A DNA stretch of 35,741 nt from NCBI GenBank assembly GCA_049609225.1, contig JBMYYH010000021.1, forward strand, positions 1 to 35,741. Reading direction: 5' to 3'. Below are positions 30,718-35,741 of this stretch, one piece after another (position 1 is the first letter of the stretch; each line of letters begins with the position of its first letter). The notes under the pieces are model-generated. The model made no database searches, was not told where the DNA came from, and saw only the letters and a list, made by a program, of their open reading frames with translations. The translations under genes were made by a program, and so were the position numbers. The DNA is from GCA-2746235 sp049609225. Its GTDB lineage: Bacteria > Planctomycetota > UBA1135.

Positions 30718-32564
30718 GCACCAGTCATCCATGGCACTGCCAAGGTGATGATGCCCCATGCAATGAGGCTCAACGGCAGACCGATCTTCATGAAGTCGCG
30801 CCAGCGATAACCGCCCGGTCCATAAACCATGAGGTTGGACTGGTGGCCGATCGGCGTAGCGAAACAGACCGATGCACTCATGGCAATGGCCAGGATGAAG
30901 GCACGCGTCATGGCATGCGCCTGTTCCGGGCCATAGGCTGCTTCGTAGGAGATGGTTTGCGCGGCGTTGATCGCAATGGGCGTGAGCAGCACCGCAACCG
31001 CTTGGTTCGAGACCACCGAGGACAAGACGGCTCCCAATAGGGTGAGTCCGCCAAGCGCTGCAATTGGCCCGAAGCCGGCCATACTGTGCACTAAGCCATC
31101 GGCAATCACGCTGGCCGCACCGGTGTTCTGCATCGCGGTGCCCAGACCGATGGTGCCGATCATGAACAGGAGAATGGGCCAGTCAATCGCGCGATAAGCA
31201 CGACGCGCGGTAAGACACCCACTCGCGATCATCGCGACGGCGCCGCCCAGGGCCGCGAAGGGCAGTAGATCCTTATGGTTGGTCAGCGACAGCGTCGAGA
31301 ACAGCACCATGATGATCACGGTGATGAGCAAAGAACGCCTAGCCAAACCGCGCAGCATGACCCATTTGTGCGCACCGGTGAGGAGGAAGAAATCGGTGCT
31401 GTTGCGCAGACGGGTTTGCGAAGTCTCGTCGCCGCAGACTAGGAGGAGGTCGCCCGGCTGCAGGATCTGCTTGGATGCACGCTCGCGAATGTGTTGGTTG
31501 TTACGCAACACGGCCACGGTGATGGCGCCATAGTCGCGCCACAAGTGCAGGTCTGCGATGGTGCGGCCGACCAAGGCGGAGTGTGGTGAAACCGCGAGTT
31601 CAAAGAACTGCATGGTCTTCGGATCAAAGCGTGCTTCGTTGAACAGCTTGAGTCCGAGTTCGTCTTGCAGGCCTGCGAGGTCGTCGACCGTGCCGCGCAG
31701 CATGACGACATCGCCAGCTTCGATGGTCTCGCTGTAATACGGCGGCCACACCATCTCTTCCCCGCGCGCGAAGAACAGCAGGTTGGCGCGCACGCTTTCG
31801 AAGGACTCCTTGTAGCCCATGCCGAGCAGGCGTGAAGATGGCCCGATCTGCAACTCGGTGACGTATTCGCGGTGGTTCGAGCCCGCCATCATCGAGGTCA
31901 AGGATTGGCGTGCCGGCAACAACTGGCGCGCGAACACGGCGATGAACAGTACGCCCAAAATCAACAACGGGAAGCCGACCGGCGACAACTCGAACATGCC
32001 GATCGATTCATAACCCATGCTTTCGGCAACACCGCTCACCAGCAGGTTGGTGGAAGTACCGACCAGCGTGGTCATGCCGCCCAAGATGGTGCCGAAGGCC
32101 ATCGGGATCAGCAGACGTGTGACCGCGATGCCGGTCTTTTGCGCCATGTCCACCAGCACCGGAATGAACACAAGGACCACCGCGGTGTTGTTGAGGAAGG
32201 CGGAAGTCAGGCCGGAGACCAGGGCGATCGCGAGGATCACGCGGCGCTCCTTGCCCTCCGAGACTTTCAGCACCACCCGCGCGAAGAATTCCACCGCACC
32301 CGTGCGCGACAATCCTTCTCCCATGACATAAAGCGCGGCGACCGTAAGGACGGCCGAGTTGCCGAAGATGTCGAGCGCGCCGTTGGGGCCGAGCAGTTGC
32401 GTTTCCGGATCAAAGTCCGGATCGAACAGGCGCATCACCTGACCGGCGGTGACCAGCACCACCAACAGGCCGATACCAATTGCATCGATGCTCGCCTTCT
32501 CGGTTACGAGAAGAACGAGGATCGCAAAAATCAGCGCCAGGACCAGAAGGCCTTCAACACCCAT
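30708..32564 (-). CDS. SLC13 (DASS-type) permease with two TrkA-C domains
   Basis: Inner-membrane anion transporter of 618 residues. An N-terminal transmembrane half carries the SLC13 motif GLTSAFLNNTAVVLVFIPVL (about 115-134) and TLVGTSTNLLVSG. Between the halves, at about 215-390, are two TrkA-C/RCK_C domains, the second in GDLLLVCGDETSQTRL context. The C-terminal half repeats the pore motif (VVSNQAVAVLLTPIAINAAQ). Such permeases carry dicarboxylates, sulfate or other anions; the substrate cannot be read here. The domains suggest nucleotide or ligand regulation. It lies 33 bp downstream of the formate dehydrogenase gene on the same strand. Confidence 0.9.
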   Translation of the reverse strand: MGVEGLLVLALIFAILVLLVTEKASIDAIGIGLLVVLVTAGQVMRLFDPDFDPETQLLGPNGALDIFGNSAVLTVAALYVMGEGLSRTGAVEFFARVVLKVSEGKERRVILAIALVSGLTSAFLNNTAVVLVFIPVLVDMAQKTGIAVTRLLIPMAFGTILGGMTTLVGTSTNLLVSGVAESMGYESIGMFELSPVGFPLLILGVLFIAVFARQLLPARQSLTSMMAGSNHREYVTELQIGPSSRLLGMGYKESFESVRANLLFFARGEEMVWPPYYSETIEAGDVVMLRGTVDDLAGLQDELGLKLFNEARFDPKTMQFFELAVSPHSALVGRTIADLHLWRDYGAITVAVLRNNQHIRERASKQILQPGDLLLVCGDETSQTRLRNSTDFFLLTGAHKWVMLRGLARRSLLITVIIMVLFSTLSLTNHKDLLPFAALGGAVAMIASGCLTARRAYRAIDWPILLFMIGTIGLGTAMQNTGAASVIADGLVHSMAGFGPIAALGGLTLLGAVLSSVVSNQAVAVLLTPIAINAAQTISYEAAYGPEQAHAMTRAFILAIAMSASVCFATPIGHQSNLMVYGPGGYRWRDFMKIGLPLSLIAWGIITLAVPWMTGAFG

Positions 32565-32572
32565 GGTGAGTC

Positions 32573-32578
32573 ATGTTA
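32573..32578 (-). promoter_or_regulatory. -10-like TAACAT for the SLC13 permease
   Basis: On the minus strand TAACAT ends 8 bases before the ATG at 32564; GACTCACC between has no ribosome-binding site. It overlaps the right arm (minus-strand sense) of the hairpin behind fdhA. Confidence 0.35.
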
Positions 32579-32601
32579 GCAGCCCGTGGAGGGGCTGCTA
32601 A
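32576..32601 (-). terminator. Hairpin at the end of the formate dehydrogenase gene
   Basis: TTAGCAGCCC and GGGCTGCTAA form a perfect 10-bp stem (32576-32585 with 32592-32601) and a 6-nt loop. The fdhA stop TAG (32598-32600) is inside the stem. It is followed by no U-tract on the minus strand, but it is the strongest hairpin in this end of the window. Confidence 0.55.
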
Positions 32602-35318
32602 ACACGCATTGGGGTCTTCAAGCGCACCGCGGTGACCTTGTATTCCGGCGTACCGATCTCCGGATCCTTGCCGTCACCGGTAAGAATATTGGCCCGAGCT
32701 TGTGCGAAATGCATGGGCATCCACAGGACCCCAGGATCGATGGCGTCGGTGACCTTGGCCACGACTTCGATACTGCCGCGGCGTGACTCCACTTCGAGCA
32801 TGTCCCCTTCGGACACACCGAGGGCATGGGCGTCGACCGGCGCGATCTCCACAAAACACTGCGCTTGTTTGTCGAGGTGTCCGTCACTGCGAGCCGTTTG
32901 CGTGGCGGCGTTGTAGTGATACAGCGTGCGGCCGGTGGTGAGCAGGTAAGGGTAGTCGGCGCACGGCGTTTCCCAGGCGGGAATGTGGTCAAGGCCATAG
33001 AACAAACCCTTTCCGCGCAGAGGTGCGCCTTCGTGCAGGAATTTGGTGCCGGGATGCTCGCGATCGGGGCAGGGCCATTGAATGCCTTCCTCTTCGATGC
33101 GGTCGTAGCGAATGCCGGTGAACTTGGGGCTCAGGTCGGCGAATTCGTTCCAAGCGGTCTCGGGATCGGGTGCGCCCCAATCATCGCCGAGGGAGCGGGC
33201 GACTTCGTAGAGGATCTCGAGGTCGGCGCGGGCATTCCCGGGCGGATCGAGAGCCTTGCGGACGCGTTGCACCCGGCGCTCCGAGTTGGTGAAGGTGCCA
33301 TCCTTCTCCGCGAAACAGGTCGAGGGCAGGACGACATCCGCGTATTTGCGCGAAGTCTCGTTGAGGAAGATGTCTTGGCAGACGACGAACTCAAGTTGCT
33401 CGAATCCACTTTCCACATGGTTGGCATTGGGCTCCGAAAGGACCGGATCCTCACCCATGACAAAAAAGGCTTTGAGGCGACCATCGTGCATGCCTTCCAT
33501 CATCTGATCGAGACGCAAGCCCGGCACATGGCTAAGCTCCTTACCCCAAGCCTTGCTGAATTTGGCGTGGGCTTCCGGGTCGGCCACTTCTTGGTAGCCG
33601 GCAAAGTAAACCGGGTTGTTCCCAACATCATTGCAGCCTTGCACATTGTTCTGGCCGCGTAGTGGGTTCACGCCGACGCTCTCCTTACCCAAGTTGCCGG
33701 TGAGCAATGCAAGGTTGCTGAGTGAACGCACGTTATCAACACCACAGATGTGTTCCGTGATGCCGAGTGTGTAGTAGATACCACTGCGCTCGGAGGTGGC
33801 ATAAAGGCGCGCGGCTTCGCGGATGTCGGAGGCGGAAACATTGCACACTTCCGCGGCGCGTTCAGGAGTCCACTTGCGCGCGGCCTCGGCGAAGATGTCG
33901 AAGTTCTCGGTGAGATTTTCGACATAGACATCATCGCCCCAACCTTCTTCCAAGATGACATACGCAATGGCATTCATCAGTGGAATGTCGGTGCCGGGGG
34001 TGAGTTGCAGGTGGATGTCTGCACGTTCGGCCAGCCACGTCCGACGTGGATCCACCACGATCAGATGCGCCCCATTGCGACGCGCCTTTTTCATGCGCAA
34101 AGCCAAGACCGGATGCGCTTCCGTCGTGTTACTTCCGACGACCATCATGCAGTCGGCATCCTCGATCTCCGCGATCGAGTTTGTCATCGCGCCGGCTCCC
34201 AACGACCTGACCAGGCCGTATACGGTTGGCGCGTGTCACGTCGCGGCGCAACTGTGCACGTTATTGGTGCCGATCGCGGAACGCGCTAGTTTCTGCAGCG
34301 CGTAGACATCTTCATTGGTGCAGCGACTCGAAGCGAGGAAGCCAATGGCGTCGGCGCCGTGGCGATCCTTCACACCCTGCAATCCATCGCGCACAGCAGC
34401 ATAGGCTTCTTCCCAACTGACGGGATGCAACTCGCCATCTTCCCCACGCACCAAGGGCTCCGTGAGACGCTCATCATGGTGGATGAACTGCCACGCGAAA
34501 CGACCCTTGTTGCACAGGTGTCCATCGTTCGACCCGACACCTTCCTCCGCGCTGATCTTCACGACCTTGCCCGCATCGGTGTGGATATCCAGCACACAAC
34601 CGACGCCGCAGAAAGTGCATACCGAACGTGTACTTTCCACTTCGGGCATCGTCGCGCGAGGCTTGCCATCCGCCCCGAGTGCCTGCTTCTCGTACAAGGC
34701 GCCCGTCGGGCAGGTACCGATGCAACCGCCGCAAAGCTCACAATCGGTATCGAGGAAAGACTTGCCGTCGGTGGGTTGGATGAAGGCTTCACTGCCTTGA
34801 CCGACATGTTCCAAAGCGGTGCACTGCATCACTTCATCGCAGTAACGCACGCAGCGATCGCAAAGGATGCAAGCGCCGGGGTCGAAGCCGAGGAAACGAT
34901 TGCGGTCGTTCCAGGTGCGGTCGTTATGGAAGGTGATCGGAGGTGCATCAACCTTCAGGGCCGCGCCGCATTCCTCCAATCCATCCACTTGGATGCCATT
35001 GCCAGCAGTGTGCTCGGACTGCAGCATCTCCGCCATGGTCTTGCGGATGCGTTCCAGCTTCGGCGACTGCGAAACCACCTTCATGCCTTCACTGGCCGTG
35101 GTCTTACAAGCCGGCACCGGGCGCGGCGCGCCATCCAGCTCCACCAGACACATGCGGCAACCGCCGTAAGGGTCGAGTCGGTCATCGTGGCACAAGGTCG
35201 GCACTTCCGAACAGGCGTTGCGGCAGGCATCCAACAAGGTCTTGCCTTCTGGGACCTGGACAGTCTTGCCATCCAACTCGAAAGAAACCTTGCCGTTATC
35301 AGGGAGATCGGAACTCAT
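32598..35318 (-). CDS. fdhA: Formate dehydrogenase catalytic subunit, selenocysteine-containing (in-frame TGA)
   Basis: Molybdenum or tungsten enzyme oxidising formate to CO2; 906 residues with Sec361 encoded by TGA at 34236-34238. An N-terminal [2Fe-2S] domain has Cys43, 54, 57 and 71. Two [4Fe-4S] motifs follow (Cys150/153/156/160 and Cys193/196/199/203), then the catalytic domain's own cluster (Cys234, 237, 241, 269). Before the TGA the text is IGTNNVHSCAAT and after it HAPTVYGLVRSLGAGAMTNSI, where other FdhA proteins have Sec or Cys followed by His. The expected His-Cys3 cluster near residue 103 lacks its cysteines. The start at 35318 overlaps the upstream NuoF-like stop (ATGA). Gene callers that treat TGA only as stop will report two fragments. 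Domain set and partner match NAD-linked (FdsA-type) enzymes. Confidence 0.93.
34199..34238 (-). promoter_or_regulatory. SECIS-like hairpin directing selenocysteine insertion
   Basis: Directly after the UGA, the mRNA can form CCAAC (34227-34223) with GUUGG (34203-34199), and inside it a 5-bp stem GGCCU/AGGUC (34217-34213 with 34208-34204) capped by the loop GGUC (34212-34209). The loop lies 23 nt after the UGA, within the 16-37 nt range known for bacterial SECIS. The E. coli fdhF apical loop, from memory, also carries GGUC. A 5-nt or larger bulge separates the two stems. The structure is read by eye and not folded. Confidence 0.75.
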
Positions 35319-35741
35319 ACAGCCACTCCTGCATCGGCAAAGTGCCGGCGCCACAAACGAATCACCAGAGGTGCGGTAAAGCCGAGGCCACAAATCGAAC
35401 CGAGCTCCATGGCTTCCAGCCAACGCTCTTCGGTTTCCGTCTCGGGGAAAGGCACACTTCCATCCAACCACTCGGCGCCGGCGCGACAACCGAGGCGGCA
35501 AGGTGTGCATTGCGAACAGGATTCTTGCGCGAAGAAGCGCATGATCTTGGCGGCGACTTGACGTGCATCCTTGCCGGCGGCGTAAACCACCACCGCTGCG
35601 GTGCCGGGCGCCGTGCCGACTTCCTTCAAGCCGTCTTGCGACAGAGGCGTGTCGATCAAACTTCCAGGAAGCACACCCGTGGCGGCTCCGCCTGGAATCC
35701 AACAACCCACTTCGGCACCATCCTTCATGCCGCCACCGAAC
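35315..35741 (-). CDS. NuoF-like formate dehydrogenase beta subunit (partial, C-terminal part)
   Basis: The flavin/NADH-binding subunit, as in FdsB or NuoF; only its last 141 residues are in the window and it runs off the right edge. The visible part starts FGGGMKDGAEVGCWIPGG (SLBB-like domain, about the first 55 residues) and ends with the 4Fe-4S motif ESCSQCTPCRLG, conserved in 51-kDa subunits. The stop overlaps the fdhA start (ATGA), which couples the two. With the N-terminal 2Fe-2S domain of FdhA this indicates electron transfer from formate to NAD+. A gamma (FdsG/NuoE-like) subunit may lie just outside. Confidence 0.88.
   Translation of the reverse strand, partial: FGGGMKDGAEVGCWIPGGAATGVLPGSLIDTPLSQDGLKEVGTAPGTAAVVVYAAGKDARQVAAKIMRFFAQESCSQCTPCRLGCRAGAEWLDGSVPFPETETEERWLEAMELGSICGLGFTAPLVIRLWRRHFADAGVAV

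Noticed and set aside
34236..34238. fdhA as a pseudogene or as two separate genes
   Set aside because: The frame is unshifted, both halves are highly conserved, the stop is TGA at the exact Sec position and a SECIS-like hairpin follows, so selenocysteine insertion fits better.
1..35741. CRISPR arrays, insertion sequences, prophage, tRNA or rRNA genes
   Set aside because: I saw no regularly spaced repeats, transposase motifs, phage genes or RNA gene sequence; the only recombinase is the integron integrase.

Overview
The window is a GC-rich, densely coded bacterial chromosome segment with 26 complete protein genes, two partial ones and no rRNA or tRNA that I could see. Gene content suggests a Gram-negative bacterium, most likely of the Planctomycetota. 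Clues are an aconitase of the mitochondrial type, secreted FG-GAP and metalloprotease proteins with an unrecognised C-terminal module, split-alpha transhydrogenase genes, DUF2089, and an integron integrase lying in the same orientation as its presumed cassettes, an arrangement known from planctomycetes and spirochaetes. The phylum is an inference.

Layout. 1-1575 is an integron platform on the minus strand: a DUF3565 gene, the integrase, and a candidate attI at 57-90, with what may be the first cassette gene running off the left edge. 1789-6416 holds aconitase, a secreted M12B-like zinc metalloprotease and an unknown protein. 6413-11289 holds a methyltransferase, an enolase-superfamily protein, a serine hydrolase, an SDR oxidoreductase and a HAL2/CysQ-like phosphatase. 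11363-18715 holds a seven-repeat FG-GAP protein, a malic enzyme/phosphotransacetylase fusion coupled to a COG2509 flavoprotein, an alpha/beta hydrolase and a membrane protein. 18705-22305 (minus) is a coupled operon: RlmI-like methyltransferase, hybrid histidine kinase, RluA-like pseudouridine synthase. 22407-26079 is pntAA-pntAB-pntB-plsC. 26089-30669 holds envelope proteins (a TlpA-like protein, a DUF442 lipoprotein, a coiled-coil membrane protein, a lipoprotein) and a DUF2089 regulator with its membrane partner. 30708-35741 (minus) holds an SLC13 transporter and an NAD-linked formate dehydrogenase that runs off the right edge.

The clearest discovery is that the formate dehydrogenase catalytic gene is a selenoprotein gene. 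An in-frame TGA at 34236-34238 occupies the active-site selenocysteine position. It is followed by a hairpin with a GGUC loop, as expected of a bacterial SECIS element. A naive gene call would split it into two fragments.

Two recurrent patterns also stand out. At least ten genes have a -10-like hexamer (mostly TANNNT) 6-9 bases before the start codon, usually with no Shine-Dalgarno, which points to leaderless mRNAs. Several genes have their stop codon inside or beside a perfect hairpin or palindrome that lacks a U-tract.

How the genes may work together: formate dehydrogenase (NADH), transhydrogenase (NADH to NADPH), malic enzyme (NADPH) and aconitase make this a region rich in central redox metabolism, but no single operon links them.
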